Shown piece by piece: positions 8,646-17,969 of a stretch of 64,000 nt of DNA (position 1 is the first letter of the stretch; each line of letters opens with the position of its first letter). This stretch comes from Chitinophagales bacterium. Its GTDB lineage: Bacteria > Bacteroidota > Bacteroidia > Chitinophagales > Chitinophagaceae. Position numbers and translations under genes: made by a program. Below the pieces are notes generated by a model. The model made no database searches. It worked only from the letters and a program-made list of their open reading frames with translations, and was not told the origin of the DNA. The stretch covers positions 2,046,001 through 2,110,000 of the forward strand of contig JACJXQ010000008.1 of the NCBI GenBank assembly GCA_020636495.1. The letters are read 5' to 3'.

Positions 8646-9518
8646 TTAATTTCTTTTATGCTTCCAGCGCCTGTGCGACCATATCCAGAGTTCGGGGTTT
8701 TCTATGATGTCTTTTTCCAGTCTGCGGGTATGTATCTCTGTGATCTCGCCCTCCGCTGTGTCCTTAGGGTTTTCTACCAGCATCTCAACGAATATCTCAT
8801 AGTGACCTCGTCTCAGTTTTCTAATGCCGCCATAAACAACGGGATAGTTGATCTTTTTTGCAATAACTTCTGTTCCCTTGAAAATAGGTGTGTCCTGGTT
8901 TAGAAAGGTCATCCAGTAAGCACCTTCAGGAGATGGGGTCTGGTCGGCAATGAATGCGGTTGCTGTGAGTTCACTCCTGTTACCCAGCATGCGCCTGAAA
9001 GTATCTTTCATGGGTATGAGTCCTGAGCCGAAACGACTGCGCATCCTATACATCAGGCCATCGAAGTGCTTATTGCTGAGTGGGTGATATATTACGTACA
9101 GGTGGTGTTTGCAGGTAAGGCTTACCGTATTGCCCGCCCATTCCCAGTTGCCAAGGTGTCCCAATACCAGTATCACGCTCTGGTTCTTTTCTGCCAGTTT
9201 GTTGAACAGTTCCAGGGATTCTTTGCTGATACCACAATGCTTCAGCATCGCTTTCGGGCTGATAGTCAGCGTTTTGAAAGTCTCCAGTGTCAGGTCGCAC
9301 AGGTATTTATAATATTTTCTACCAAGCTGGTCTATCTCTTGTTCTGTTTTTCCCGGGAAGGAGTTACGCAGGTTGGTGTACACCACCTGCTTACGATACC
9401 CGAGAACATGAAACAGGATGAAATACAGGAAGTCGGACAGGATATACAGCACCCTGAAGGGTAGCAGCGAAATGAGGTAAAAAAACGGTAAAGCCAGGTA
9501 GTATGATATTGCCGACAA
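8646..9518 (-). CDS. Lysophospholipid/lipid A acyltransferase (LpxL/HtrB family)
   Basis: About 290 residues. It has an N-terminal hydrophobic anchor (ALPFFYLISLLPFRVLYIL), the acyltransferase motif VLGHLGNWEWAG (catalytic His; NWEW is typical of HtrB-like enzymes) and FIADQTPSPEGAYWMTFL with the second conserved block. The family adds secondary acyl chains to lipid A or related lipids at the inner membrane. The frame can be opened at TTG 9542, but a perfect -7 promoter (9547-9540) covers that codon, so TTG 9518 (MSAISYYLALPFF) is chosen. It is the first gene of a minus-strand group with the desaturase. Confidence 0.85.
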   Translation of the reverse strand: MSAISYYLALPFFYLISLLPFRVLYILSDFLYFILFHVLGYRKQVVYTNLRNSFPGKTEQEIDQLGRKYYKYLCDLTLETFKTLTISPKAMLKHCGISKESLELFNKLAEKNQSVILVLGHLGNWEWAGNTVSLTCKHHLYVIYHPLSNKHFDGLMYRMRSRFGSGLIPMKDTFRRMLGNRSELTATAFIADQTPSPEGAYWMTFLNQDTPIFKGTEVIAKKINYPVVYGGIRKLRRGHYEIFVEMLVENPKDTAEGEITEIHTRRLEKDIIENPELWIWSHRRWKHKRN

Positions 9519-9539
9519 TTGTATCTGTTTTATTAGAAG

Positions 9540-9547
9540 CAAAGATA
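9540..9547 (-). promoter_or_regulatory. -7 promoter element for the acyltransferase
   Basis: The minus strand reads TATCTTTG, 21 nt before TTG 9518. It rules out the longer TTG 9542 start for a transcript made from here. Confidence 0.55.
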
Positions 9548-9636
9548 AAACCTTATCATAAAATACTGTGTTAAGTGCCTTTATGCGCTTTGTTTATAAT
9601 ATTGCGTAACTTCATGCAAATAAAGAAACGAAGAAT

Positions 9637-10905
9637 TTGACATTTGAAGATTTTGGTTTCGACCCCGATGTAGAGGACGGGTTGAATACAATGGGGTATA
9701 AAACTCCAACCCCGATACAAGAGAAAGCGATCCCGGTAATACTTGATAATAAAGACTTGATAGCCTGCGCCCAGACGGGTACAGGCAAAACGGCAGCTTA
9801 CCTGCTGCCCTTACTGCACAAGATCATTACATCACCTGTATGCCAGCTGAATACGCTGATACTGGCACCTACACGTGAACTGGCTCAACAAATAGACCAA
9901 CAGATAGATGGATTGGCCTACTATATGGATATAAGCTCTATACCCATATATGGTGGTGGTAGTGGTGAAATATTCACGCAGCAGCGCCGTGCATTGGATG
10001 CGGGAGTGGACATTGTGATAGCTACGCCCGGCAGGTTGATTTCGCACCTGGCTTCCGGGGCGGTGAAACTTGATGACTTGCAACACCTGGTATTAGACGA
10101 GGCTGACCGTATGCTGGATATGGGATTTTATGATGATATCGTAAAGATCATTGGCTATCTACCATCACACAGGCAGACCCTTTTGTTTTCAGCAACCATG
10201 CCACCCAAAATACGTGCACTGGCCAACAAGATATTGGTAAACCCTGTTGAGGTAAATATTGCTATATCAAAACCGGCAGAAGGTATTAATCAACAGGCCT
10301 ACATGGTTTTTGATGATAATAAAGTAGAGTTACTTAAAGCATTACTTAAAGCTAACACCTACACCAGTATTATCATTTTTGCCTCTACTAAAGAGAATGT
10401 GAAGAAACTGGATCGTGAACTGGCTAAAGCCGGTATAACAGCTAAGGCTTTCCACTCTGACCTGGACCAGGCAGAACGTGAGGACCTGATGAATAAGTTC
10501 AAGAGCAGGCGCATACCTGTGCTGATAGGTACTGATGTACTGTCGCGTGGCATAGATGTAGAAGGAATTGATCTTGTAGTGAATTATGATGTGCCACCGG
10601 ATCCTGAAGATTATGTGCACCGTATTGGCCGTACAGCCCGTGCCGCTTCAACAGGCACTGCTATTACCTTTATCAATGATAAAGACCAGGAGAAGTTTGC
10701 ACGCATAGAGCGATTGATAGAGCGCGAACTGGAAAAACAGAATCCGCCTGAGGGTATTCCCGCCGGTCCTGAATACAACCCGCGCCGCAGAGGTGGAGGA
10801 GGGCAACACAAAGGAGGTAATCGTAGCGGTGGCAAAAGAAACTATAATAAGGGCAAGAGTTCGGGCAACAGGAAAAAGTGGAATAACGGACCGAAGAAAA
10901 GCTGA
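9637..10905 (+). CDS. DEAD-box ATP-dependent RNA helicase, RhlE type
   Basis: 422 residues from TTG 9637 (MTFEDFGFDPDVEDGL). Motifs in order: Q motif GYKTPTPIQ (20-28), Walker A AQTGTGKT (45-52), PTRELAQQ, DEAD (about 154-157), SAT, and HRIGRTARA (from 328). From about residue 380 the tail is basic and rich in Gly/Arg/Asn/Lys, typical of RhlE/CsdA-like helicases in Bacteroidota that bind structured RNA. The role is RNA unwinding in ribosome assembly or RNA decay, often cold-related. It is divergent from the acyltransferase; only a one-mismatch -7 element (TAACTTCA) precedes it. Confidence 0.93.
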   Translation: MTFEDFGFDPDVEDGLNTMGYKTPTPIQEKAIPVILDNKDLIACAQTGTGKTAAYLLPLLHKIITSPVCQLNTLILAPTRELAQQIDQQIDGLAYYMDISSIPIYGGGSGEIFTQQRRALDAGVDIVIATPGRLISHLASGAVKLDDLQHLVLDEADRMLDMGFYDDIVKIIGYLPSHRQTLLFSATMPPKIRALANKILVNPVEVNIAISKPAEGINQQAYMVFDDNKVELLKALLKANTYTSIIIFASTKENVKKLDRELAKAGITAKAFHSDLDQAEREDLMNKFKSRRIPVLIGTDVLSRGIDVEGIDLVVNYDVPPDPEDYVHRIGRTARAASTGTAITFINDKDQEKFARIERLIERELEKQNPPEGIPAGPEYNPRRRGGGGQHKGGNRSGGKRNYNKGKSSGNRKKWNNGPKKS

Positions 10906-10911
10906 TTATAT

Positions 10912-10944
10912 TGAGTGTTTTGTATCGCAACACTCATCTATTTT
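10912..10944 (+). terminator. Probable terminator after the helicase
   Basis: TGAGTGTT (10912-10919) pairs with AACACTCA (10929-10936) across a 9-nt loop. A moderately T-rich stretch follows and overlaps the stop region of the convergent gene. Confidence 0.5.
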
Positions 10945-11380
10945 AAGGGGTAATGTTAACCACCTTAAACTCAGGCCAGATATCTTTATCGTAGTAGTTT
11001 GTTTGCAGATAGTTTTCAAAACGGTCTTCAAATTCGGTATCCATGGCCACAGCCAGTAAGTCCGGGTAAGCATAATAACAATTGTTGGCCAGGCAATAAT
11101 CGCCTACGGCTTGCGTCATATCTCCAAAATCTCTGCCATAGGCTATCTCTTCTACAGTTTCCTCATCTTCATCATCCGGTTCCAGCATAATGGAGTCTAT
11201 CTCCATGACTTGATCTCTGTGTTTTTCAACAAAAGCATCCAGCTTATCTTTTGTATTAATGCCAAAATGCAACAGGTAGCTGCGCTCTATTTCATAATCA
11301 GTTTCAATAAAGTTATTTATTGCAGGGAAGTGTTTATCCAGTACTTCGTATATCTCATTGCATTGTAAAGTGGCAGCCAT
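10943..11380 (-). CDS. Conserved-looking acidic protein, unknown function
   Basis: 145 residues from ATG 11380 (MAATLQCNEIYEVLDKHFPAI). The longer frame from 11413 would start above or within the -7 promoter at 11404-11397, so the internal Met is chosen. The protein is cytoplasmic (no signal peptide), very acidic (EPDDEDEETVEE around residue 80) and rich in Tyr. I do not recognise the family. It converges on the helicase. Confidence 0.6.
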   Translation of the reverse strand: MAATLQCNEIYEVLDKHFPAINNFIETDYEIERSYLLHFGINTKDKLDAFVEKHRDQVMEIDSIMLEPDDEDEETVEEIAYGRDFGDMTQAVGDYCLANNCYYAYPDLLAVAMDTEFEDRFENYLQTNYYDKDIWPEFKVVNITP

Positions 11381-11396
11381 AGAATTGTTATTAGTG

Positions 11397-11404
11397 CAAA
11401 TATA
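11397..11404 (-). promoter_or_regulatory. -7 promoter element for the acidic protein gene
   Basis: The minus strand reads TATATTTG, 16 nt before ATG 11380. Confidence 0.55.
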
Positions 11405-11495
11405 TGCCTGCATTTTTTAGTTTTTTAATTTAACCAGAAGTTTAAGTTGCAGTTCGTTGGCACCGAATTTGTACCCATGTATAGAAAAACTTACC

Positions 11496-12053
11496 ATGAT
11501 CAGAAAACTTTTACTATTGCTGCCATTGCTTGTGATAAATATCGCCGGTCTTGTATCATGTGGTACGTGCATTGGAGTTAAAGCCCCGCATGAATGCATA
11601 ACTTATACGGATATAGGTATCAGGGCATTAGACATCCGTGATTCCTCAGAATTGCAAACCGGAGATTCTATTGCTTACAGCAATTTTGCTATACAACTGT
11701 CTGTCAATGATGATGCACGCTATTGTCATTCAGAAAACTCAGCTTTGTTGGGAAATACGGCATATGCATGTTCAAAAAGTGCGATACCTATTATTCAGGA
11801 TTCGATAGTGAGTATTGAGGTGATTAGTGACCATGATTTTGACGATGCTCATACAGCAGGTTCAGACCTAACAGCATATTTTGTTATTCCTGACAGGGTA
11901 GCATTGAATTCGCCCGGTAATTTTGATATGAATTATTTAGAATTATACCAGGCTCCTGCGTTTACATCCACGCATACGTTTACTATTATGTTACAACAGA
12001 AAAGCGGAAATGTATTAACAGCAACGTTAGTGCCTGTCAAAATAGGTAATTAA
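11496..12053 (+). CDS. Predicted lipoprotein, unknown function
   Basis: 185 residues from ATG 11496 (MIRKLLLLLPLLVINIAGLV), with lipobox LVSC. The frame opens 13 codons earlier at 11457, but those codons would put a polar stretch before the signal peptide. The mature part begins CGTCIGVKAPHECITYTDIG and then looks beta-rich, a pattern like the DUF5034-type lipoproteins of Bacteroidota (memory only). The function is unknown. It stands alone between two minus-strand genes. Confidence 0.6.
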   Translation: MIRKLLLLLPLLVINIAGLVSCGTCIGVKAPHECITYTDIGIRALDIRDSSELQTGDSIAYSNFAIQLSVNDDARYCHSENSALLGNTAYACSKSAIPIIQDSIVSIEVISDHDFDDAHTAGSDLTAYFVIPDRVALNSPGNFDMNYLELYQAPAFTSTHTFTIMLQQKSGNVLTATLVPVKIGN

Positions 12054-12173
12054 TGTAGAATAACACATTGGTCTTCTTGTTGCATACCGCTAATACACTT
12101 TGCATTCAAGGGGCAAAAATCTGAATCAAATTCAGGTGACATGAATGCAGGTGTTGCGCTATAATGTATAAGG

Positions 12174-12623
12174 TTACATCATATCCCATAGTTTAGGCAT
12201 TGGCGGATATTTAGGGATTTCTATATGTTTTCCCAATGCTTTGATGAGCGATTTTCGTTCAAACCAATAATAACCATATAGATTTATTTTTAGTATCCCA
12301 CCTCTTGGTTTATGTACATATAGTTGGTAGTAAGATATTCTGCCATGGCTCTTATCATGCATGCGAATAGCAGTAATATCTTTCCATTCGACAATGTCTT
12401 TCTTTCCTAACCCATAAATACTCGACGATTCTAAATAATCCTCGGTAAGTCGGATCTTTTTAATGAATGGAATTGCCCATCCATAGATCGGTGTGAAAAG
12501 AAGTATAAGAATAAAGATTGCAAAACCTGTTCCAATTGGAAATAAGAAAAAGAAAATATAGATACATATAAGAATGTTAATTATCATTGACTTATATCCA
12601 AATACCTTACTATCCCCAACCAT
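12174..12623 (-). CDS. Small membrane protein with PH-like C-terminal domain, unknown function
   Basis: 149 residues. Two hydrophobic segments (about 14-48) are followed by a soluble domain (IRLTEDYLESSSIYGLGKKDIVEWKDI and so on) that looks like the YcxB/bacterial PH fold found in small membrane proteins. Its ATG at 12623 lies 5 nt after the formate dehydrogenase stop, so it is probably the last gene of that operon. A functional link to formate oxidation is not shown. Met13 (12587) is an alternative start. Confidence 0.55.
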   Translation of the reverse strand: MVGDSKVFGYKSMIINILICIYIFFFLFPIGTGFAIFILILLFTPIYGWAIPFIKKIRLTEDYLESSSIYGLGKKDIVEWKDITAIRMHDKSHGRISYYQLYVHKPRGGILKINLYGYYWFERKSLIKALGKHIEIPKYPPMPKLWDMM

Positions 12624-12628
12624 ATTTC

Positions 12629-15418
12629 TTATGCAGGCTTGTTCTTATACTGTCCTTTACTTTTCCTGATGTTTACTGCTACTACTTTGTACTCAGGGCA
12701 CATAGCTTCAGTGTCTGATACGCTGGAGGTAATATTGTTCAGCATTATTTCAGGGAAGTGGAAGGTGCTGCTTAGTACACCCGGTTTCACTTCGTCAGTA
12801 ATACGTGCTTTGATGTCCACCTTGCCACGAGGAGATTCTACACAAACCATATCACCATCGTTGATGAGGTTTTTAGCAGCGTCTTCAGGGCTGATGAGTA
12901 ATACATCTTCTGTCAGTATATCCACATTCGGTGTACGCCTTGTCATCGCTCCACAGTTGTAATGCTCCAGCTCACGGTTGGTAGTGATGATGTACGGATA
13001 TTCCTTACCATGTTGTACTAGTTCGGATGTTTCCATCCATTCGCTGAAAACGAATTTACCCAGGCCACGTTTGAAGGTCTCCGTGTGTAGCATATCAGTA
13101 CCCTTGCCATCTTTGGCAACCGGCCATTGCTTTCCATTGCTACCTAATTCATCCCATTTCACACCTTCAAAGAAAGGTACTATCTGAGATACTTCTTCAA
13201 GTACCCATTTAGGGTCATAAACTGCAGGTTGCTTGTAGCCCATACGGTTCATGATGTCCACCATGATCTGTCCATCAGATTTTGTACCTGGTATCGGGTC
13301 AACCACCGCATTCACTGCCTGTATCCTGCGCTCACCATTGGTAAATGTTCCACTCTTTTCCAGGAAAGAAGATGCAGGTAATACAACAGTAGCCAGCTTA
13401 GCTGTTTCCGTCATGAACAGTTCCTGTACCACAAGTAGCTCCAGGCTATTTAATGCTTTAACTACGTGATGCGTATTGGGGTCTGTTTGAGCTATGTCTT
13501 CACCTATCACCCACATAGCTTTCAGTTTGCCATCAATGGCTGCATCAAACATCTCAGGTATTTTGTAGCCTTCATAATCAGGCAACTTGGCATTGTAGAA
13601 TTCTTCGTAACGCTTATGGAAGCCCGGGTCTGTAACGCTCATATAGCCGGCACCCTGGTAAGGTTGTGCCCCCATATCTGCAGCGCCCTGTACGTTATTC
13701 TGGCCACGCAGCGGGTTAACACCCACACCACGACGGCCGATGTTACCGGTGATCATAGCCAGGTCAGCTATCTGCATAACAGTAAATGTACCTTGAGAAT
13801 GTTCCGTAACACCCAGGCCGTGGAAAGACATAGCCGCATGAGCCGATGCGTAAGCGATTGCTGCTTTGCGTGCCAGTTCTTTATCTACACCCGTGATGCG
13901 AGACAGTTCGTCCATATCCAGCTTCAGGATGTTGGCTTTGAACTCTTCGTAGCCCTCAGTACGTGCTTCGATAAATTCTTTAGCTTCCAGCCCCTCGCTG
14001 ATGATATAATACAGCAGCATATTCAGCATAGCCACGTTTGTGCCGGGGCGCAGCTGTAAATGGTATGTCGCATACTTAGCCAGTTCTGTACGACGAGGGT
14101 CGATAACGATACTTGGCTTGCCGCTTATTTCAAATTGTTTCAGTTTAGCACCTGTTACAGGGTGGCCAGATGTAGGGTTAGCGCCTATCACCATGATACA
14201 CTCTGTATATTTCAGGTCGATTATGGAGTTGGTAGCTGCACCTGTACCGAATGTGCGCTGCATGCCAATGGCAGTAGGCGAGTGGCAAACACGTGCGCAA
14301 CAGTCGATATTATTAGTACCCATCACGGCACGGATGAATTTCTGTGCCAGGTAGTTTTCCTCGTTCGTACCACGGGCCGATGATATACCGGCTATGGCAT
14401 CACCGCCATGTTTTGCTTTAATATCTGTCAGCTTATCAGCTATAAAGTCATATGCCTCGTCCCATGTAGCCTCTACAAACTCACCGTTCTTTTTAATGAG
14501 CGGTGTGTTCAGGCGGTCAGGATGGTTATAGAAAGCGAAAGCATAACGGCCTTTAAGGCAGGTATGGCCTCCGTTGGTTTCAGCATCAAACGGTGCCTGT
14601 ATAGATTTTACCTTACCACCTTTTACTGATACTTCCAGGTTACAACCCACGCCACAGTAAGTACATACGGTACGTACCTTCTCATCTACTTCAACTGATT
14701 TCGATTCGTATATATCAGAAATGGCAGAAGTTGGACATGCCTGCGCACATGCGCCGCAGCTTACACAATCTGATTCGAAGAAGCTAACTTCCTGTCCTTT
14801 TACAATATGTGCATCAAAACCACGGCCGGCCATACTCAGTACAAATTGTCCCTGTACTTCATCACAAGCACGCACACAACGAGAACAGTTGATACATTTG
14901 GACATATCCGTACGCATATACGGGTGGCTCAGGTCTTTCTTACGGTCCAGGTGGTTCTTCCCTTCAGGGTAGCGCACATCGCGTATACCTACCTGTGCGG
15001 CAACGGTTTGCAGCTCACAGTTATTATTCACTTCACATGTCAGGCAGTCCAGCGGGTGGTCTGTCAGCACCAGTTCCACAATATTCTTACGCAGTTCGTT
15101 GATACGAGATGAGTGCGGATAGATATACATGTCCGGAGACACAGGTGTATGGCAGGAAGCCATCGCCTTGCTGCTTCCATTGGCTGTCAATGCCACATCT
15201 ACACTACACACACGGCATGCTCCGAATGGTTTCAGGTTTGGCGCATCGCAGAGGGTAGGCACATAGTCCTCGCCGAAGTTCCTTTTGAGGAAGGCCAGTA
15301 TCGTTTCTCCCGGTATCAGTTTGAAAGGTACGCCATCTACATAGGCTACCTTGTCTGCTACTTTATCTGTGCTCTGTATGCCACCTTGTGACGGCTTTAC
15401 ATAATATTGTTTACTCAT
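12629..15418 (-). CDS. Formate dehydrogenase, catalytic (molybdopterin) subunit
   Basis: 929 residues of the FdsA/NAD-linked type; it oxidises formate to CO2 in the cytoplasm. Domains in order: [2Fe-2S] ferredoxin (C57, C68, C71, C89), His-Cys3 [4Fe-4S] site (H121, C125, C128, C134), two [4Fe-4S] clusters (C175/178/181/185 and C218/221/224/228), then the bis-MGD domain with its own [4Fe-4S] cluster (C252, C255, C259, C287). The metal ligand is Cys378 followed by His379 (RVCHSP), so this is a cysteine enzyme, not a selenocysteine one. It starts 12 nt after the diaphorase subunit. The enzyme needs FdhD, encoded upstream. Confidence 0.93.
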   Translation of the reverse strand: MSKQYYVKPSQGGIQSTDKVADKVAYVDGVPFKLIPGETILAFLKRNFGEDYVPTLCDAPNLKPFGACRVCSVDVALTANGSSKAMASCHTPVSPDMYIYPHSSRINELRKNIVELVLTDHPLDCLTCEVNNNCELQTVAAQVGIRDVRYPEGKNHLDRKKDLSHPYMRTDMSKCINCSRCVRACDEVQGQFVLSMAGRGFDAHIVKGQEVSFFESDCVSCGACAQACPTSAISDIYESKSVEVDEKVRTVCTYCGVGCNLEVSVKGGKVKSIQAPFDAETNGGHTCLKGRYAFAFYNHPDRLNTPLIKKNGEFVEATWDEAYDFIADKLTDIKAKHGGDAIAGISSARGTNEENYLAQKFIRAVMGTNNIDCCARVCHSPTAIGMQRTFGTGAATNSIIDLKYTECIMVIGANPTSGHPVTGAKLKQFEISGKPSIVIDPRRTELAKYATYHLQLRPGTNVAMLNMLLYYIISEGLEAKEFIEARTEGYEEFKANILKLDMDELSRITGVDKELARKAAIAYASAHAAMSFHGLGVTEHSQGTFTVMQIADLAMITGNIGRRGVGVNPLRGQNNVQGAADMGAQPYQGAGYMSVTDPGFHKRYEEFYNAKLPDYEGYKIPEMFDAAIDGKLKAMWVIGEDIAQTDPNTHHVVKALNSLELLVVQELFMTETAKLATVVLPASSFLEKSGTFTNGERRIQAVNAVVDPIPGTKSDGQIMVDIMNRMGYKQPAVYDPKWVLEEVSQIVPFFEGVKWDELGSNGKQWPVAKDGKGTDMLHTETFKRGLGKFVFSEWMETSELVQHGKEYPYIITTNRELEHYNCGAMTRRTPNVDILTEDVLLISPEDAAKNLINDGDMVCVESPRGKVDIKARITDEVKPGVLSSTFHFPEIMLNNITSSVSDTEAMCPEYKVVAVNIRKSKGQYKNKPA

Positions 15419-15430
15419 AATTATCTGTTT

Positions 15431-17080
15431 TTATGAGAAGTATTGTGCTAATTCGTTATCAAAATATTTCAATGAGTTGCGTATAGGCAAAGGCAATCCG
15501 CCACCCAATGCGCAGAGCGAACCGATCTCCATAGTGGTTATCAAGTCCGTGAACAGTTTCCTGTCCATTTTATAATCTGAGGTCTGTGCTTTGTTCACCA
15601 TCTCGTAACCGCGGGTAGAACCCAAACGGCAAGGGAAACATTTACCACAGCTTTCGTGTGCGGTAAACTGGAACAGGTGCTCAATGTATTTTATAATAGG
15701 GTAGTTGCGTGGTATACATACCACGGATGCGTGACCTAACAGGAACCCGTTCTGCGAGAAGGATTCAAAGTCAACGGAAAGGTCATTGATCTTATCTACC
15801 GGAACCAGTCCGCCAAGAGGACCACCAATGTGCATGGCTTTTATATCTTCTTTGAAACCACCACCCAGGTCGTTGATAACAACCGATAGAGGTGTACCCA
15901 TGTCTACTTCGTAAATGCCGGGTTTGTTGAAGAAGCCGTCCAGTGATACCAGCTTGGTACCTGTTGACTTGCCTACACCTATCGCAGCAAATTTTGCTCC
16001 GCCGTTCTGTATCACCCAGGGGATGCAAGCCAATGTCTCTACATTGTTGACCACTGTAGGTTTGTTGAACAATCCTTCCTGTGTAGGATAAGGAGGGCGT
16101 ACCCTTACTTCAGGGCGTTGTCCTTCGATTGAGGATAGCAGTGCTGTTTCCTCACCACATATGTAAGCCCCCTGTGCTTTTATTACTTTAAAGTCGTAGT
16201 TGAAACCCGTACCCAGTATGTCATCACCCAGCAGCTTTTTAGCTTTCAGGTCGTTGATGGCCTGTTGTGTAATTTCTATGGATTCAGGATACTCACCACG
16301 GATATACACAACACCTGTATTGGCACCGGCAATGTATCCGGCTATCATCATGCCCATCAATACAGCATGAGGCTGATGCTCCAGAAGGTACCTGTCGCTG
16401 TAAGCACCGGGGTCGCCTTCGTCCGCATTACATACGATGAATTTCATATCGCCCGCAGTGTTTTTGCAAGACTCCAGCTTGAATGATATGGGGAAGCCCG
16501 CACCACCACGACCACGCAGGCCTGATGTTTTCAACTCTGCCAGCAGTTCGTCTGCCGACATGCTTAATGCAGTATCCAGTATTTTATAGTATTCGTCTAT
16601 GCCGGGGAATGGATTGGTAAGCACCGCCGTGCCATGCGAAGCCACATTATACTTGTCTATGGCTCCACGCTCACCTCTTTTCAGTGCTTCTATGTTGTTG
16701 ATAGCATCGCCTGAGTAGTTCAGCCCGTTCACGTTAAAAGAGCTGTTCTCGTGGCAACGTCCGAGGCAGCACATTTCGCCTATCTCTTCGGGTTGGTAAT
16801 GTTCCAGCAGTTTTTCTTTCAGTGCAGATTGCGTGCCGGCGGTCATGCATGAGCTGCCATTGCACACATATACTTTCTTGCCTTTGTTCTCAGGGCGTAG
16901 AAAGTCGTAAAAGGTAGCAGTACCATACACATTCGCATCTCCTATCAGGAATTCCTCTGCCAGCTTGTGTATATCGTCTGCAGCAACAGTGCCCGTTTCT
17001 CTTGCAGCTATGCCCAGTTCTTCAAAAAGGTTCTCCTGCAGCCCTTTCCTGCCTGATAATTCACCAAGGTTTTTTGACAT
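15431..17080 (-). CDS. Formate dehydrogenase diaphorase subunit, NuoE-NuoF fusion
   Basis: 549 residues that join two proteins normally separate (FdsG and FdsB, or NuoE and NuoF). Residues 1 to about 120 are the thioredoxin-like [2Fe-2S] domain with C73, C78, C105 and C109. The rest is the 51-kDa NuoF-like domain with the FMN/NADH site (GRGGAGFP and NADEGDPGAYSDR) and a C-terminal [4Fe-4S] motif ESCGKCFPCR. It passes electrons from the catalytic subunit to NAD+. It is the first gene of the fdh operon, 12 bp before the catalytic gene, with a TAnnTTTG promoter at 17158-17151. Confidence 0.92.
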   Translation of the reverse strand: MSKNLGELSGRKGLQENLFEELGIAARETGTVAADDIHKLAEEFLIGDANVYGTATFYDFLRPENKGKKVYVCNGSSCMTAGTQSALKEKLLEHYQPEEIGEMCCLGRCHENSSFNVNGLNYSGDAINNIEALKRGERGAIDKYNVASHGTAVLTNPFPGIDEYYKILDTALSMSADELLAELKTSGLRGRGGAGFPISFKLESCKNTAGDMKFIVCNADEGDPGAYSDRYLLEHQPHAVLMGMMIAGYIAGANTGVVYIRGEYPESIEITQQAINDLKAKKLLGDDILGTGFNYDFKVIKAQGAYICGEETALLSSIEGQRPEVRVRPPYPTQEGLFNKPTVVNNVETLACIPWVIQNGGAKFAAIGVGKSTGTKLVSLDGFFNKPGIYEVDMGTPLSVVINDLGGGFKEDIKAMHIGGPLGGLVPVDKINDLSVDFESFSQNGFLLGHASVVCIPRNYPIIKYIEHLFQFTAHESCGKCFPCRLGSTRGYEMVNKAQTSDYKMDRKLFTDLITTMEIGSLCALGGGLPLPIRNSLKYFDNELAQYFS

Positions 17081-17150
17081 AATTTAATCGGGTTTTAAAT
17101 GCTGTTCCTCGCAGCACTTAAACTTAAAGTACTTTTCTGATGTTAGCTTT

Positions 17151-17158
17151 CAAATTTA
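17151..17158 (-). promoter_or_regulatory. -7 promoter element for the formate dehydrogenase operon
   Basis: The minus strand reads TAAATTTG, 70 nt before the diaphorase ATG at 17080. Confidence 0.5.
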
Positions 17159-17267
17159 ATCAATAATCCCGTAAAATATGCTTATTTCATTGCGAATAGA
17201 AGTATATCAATTTGAGTTATAATACTGATATTTTTTATATATTAGACTTGCAATTAATCCCGGCCAA

Positions 17268-17546
17268 TTGAGATCATATTTTATTATTGCAATAACCTTT
17301 TTCCTTGTGTGCTGTTCATGCGACAGATATACAATATGTAATTGTACTATCACCAACAGCAATACTATAACCGGTGAAACGACAGCAAAAGACACCACAT
17401 TTCATGTGCCTTTTAAAAGCAGCCGGGTAGATGGGCAGGCTGAATGCGATAAATATGATGAAGTAAAAAGTTACATGTCTCAGGGTGATTCCCTTAACAG
17501 AAATATGGATTGTTCTTATTCTGCTTTGGGCGGTGGGTTTTTGTGA
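17268..17546 (+). CDS. Small Cys-rich predicted lipoprotein, unknown function
   Basis: 92 residues from TTG 17268 (MRSYFIIAITFFLVCCSC): a signal peptide with lipobox near Cys15-18. The mature part has a spaced Cys pattern (CNC, then single Cys near 60 and 82). The small lipoprotein at 63324-63572 shares this layout and similar neighbouring residues (RYTICNC versus DYICQC), so the two look paralogous. It is transcribed against the flanking fdh genes and lies in their upstream region. The TTG start is the only reasonable one. Confidence 0.55.
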   Translation: MRSYFIIAITFFLVCCSCDRYTICNCTITNSNTITGETTAKDTTFHVPFKSSRVDGQAECDKYDEVKSYMSQGDSLNRNMDCSYSALGGGFL

Positions 17547-17551
17547 CCAAG

Positions 17552-17926
17552 CTATTTCTTGAACTGCGCTGCTAACGGATTTTCGTAATTATCGCTCTGG
17601 TCTTCTATGGTATTATCCAGGCATTTGAAATCTTTTTCCAGCAGCAGGTACAATTCATTACCATCACCCAGGTCCATGTTCGCATCAAAGCCTACCTTCG
17701 GTGTCTCCACCCATTCTTTCGCCTTGGTGTCAGGCAGGTACATGGTTATTTTCCCATCTGCAAATTCAGCCCTCATATCACAATGATCGGTAACAGATAG
17801 GGCATATGTCAGCGTGACATCGCCGAAACCTGTACGCGCTTCCATATATCCTTTTTCGCCAAACTCGTCCACCTCGCTTTTGCTCAACCTTAACCTTACC
17901 GAATTGCCGTTTATTCTAAGTTTCAT
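17552..17926 (-). CDS. Small conserved protein linked to fdhD, unknown function
   Basis: 124 residues, cytoplasmic, starting MKLRINGNSVRLRLSKSEV, a beta-rich, mostly charged protein. I do not recognise a catalytic motif. It lies 43 bp downstream of fdhD on the same strand and so is probably co-transcribed with it. It may have an accessory role in formate dehydrogenase maturation, but this rests only on position. Two Cys (near residues 49 and 102) are present, with no CxxC motif. Confidence 0.65.
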   Translation of the reverse strand: MKLRINGNSVRLRLSKSEVDEFGEKGYMEARTGFGDVTLTYALSVTDHCDMRAEFADGKITMYLPDTKAKEWVETPKVGFDANMDLGDGNELYLLLEKDFKCLDNTIEDQSDNYENPLAAQFKK

Positions 17927-17969
17927 TATTATAATTATATTTAGATGACTTGTTGTTATTTATTTAAAA

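Noticed and set aside
13466..14059. 197-residue open frame inside the formate dehydrogenase gene
   Set aside because: Antisense shadow of a gene with clear catalytic motifs.
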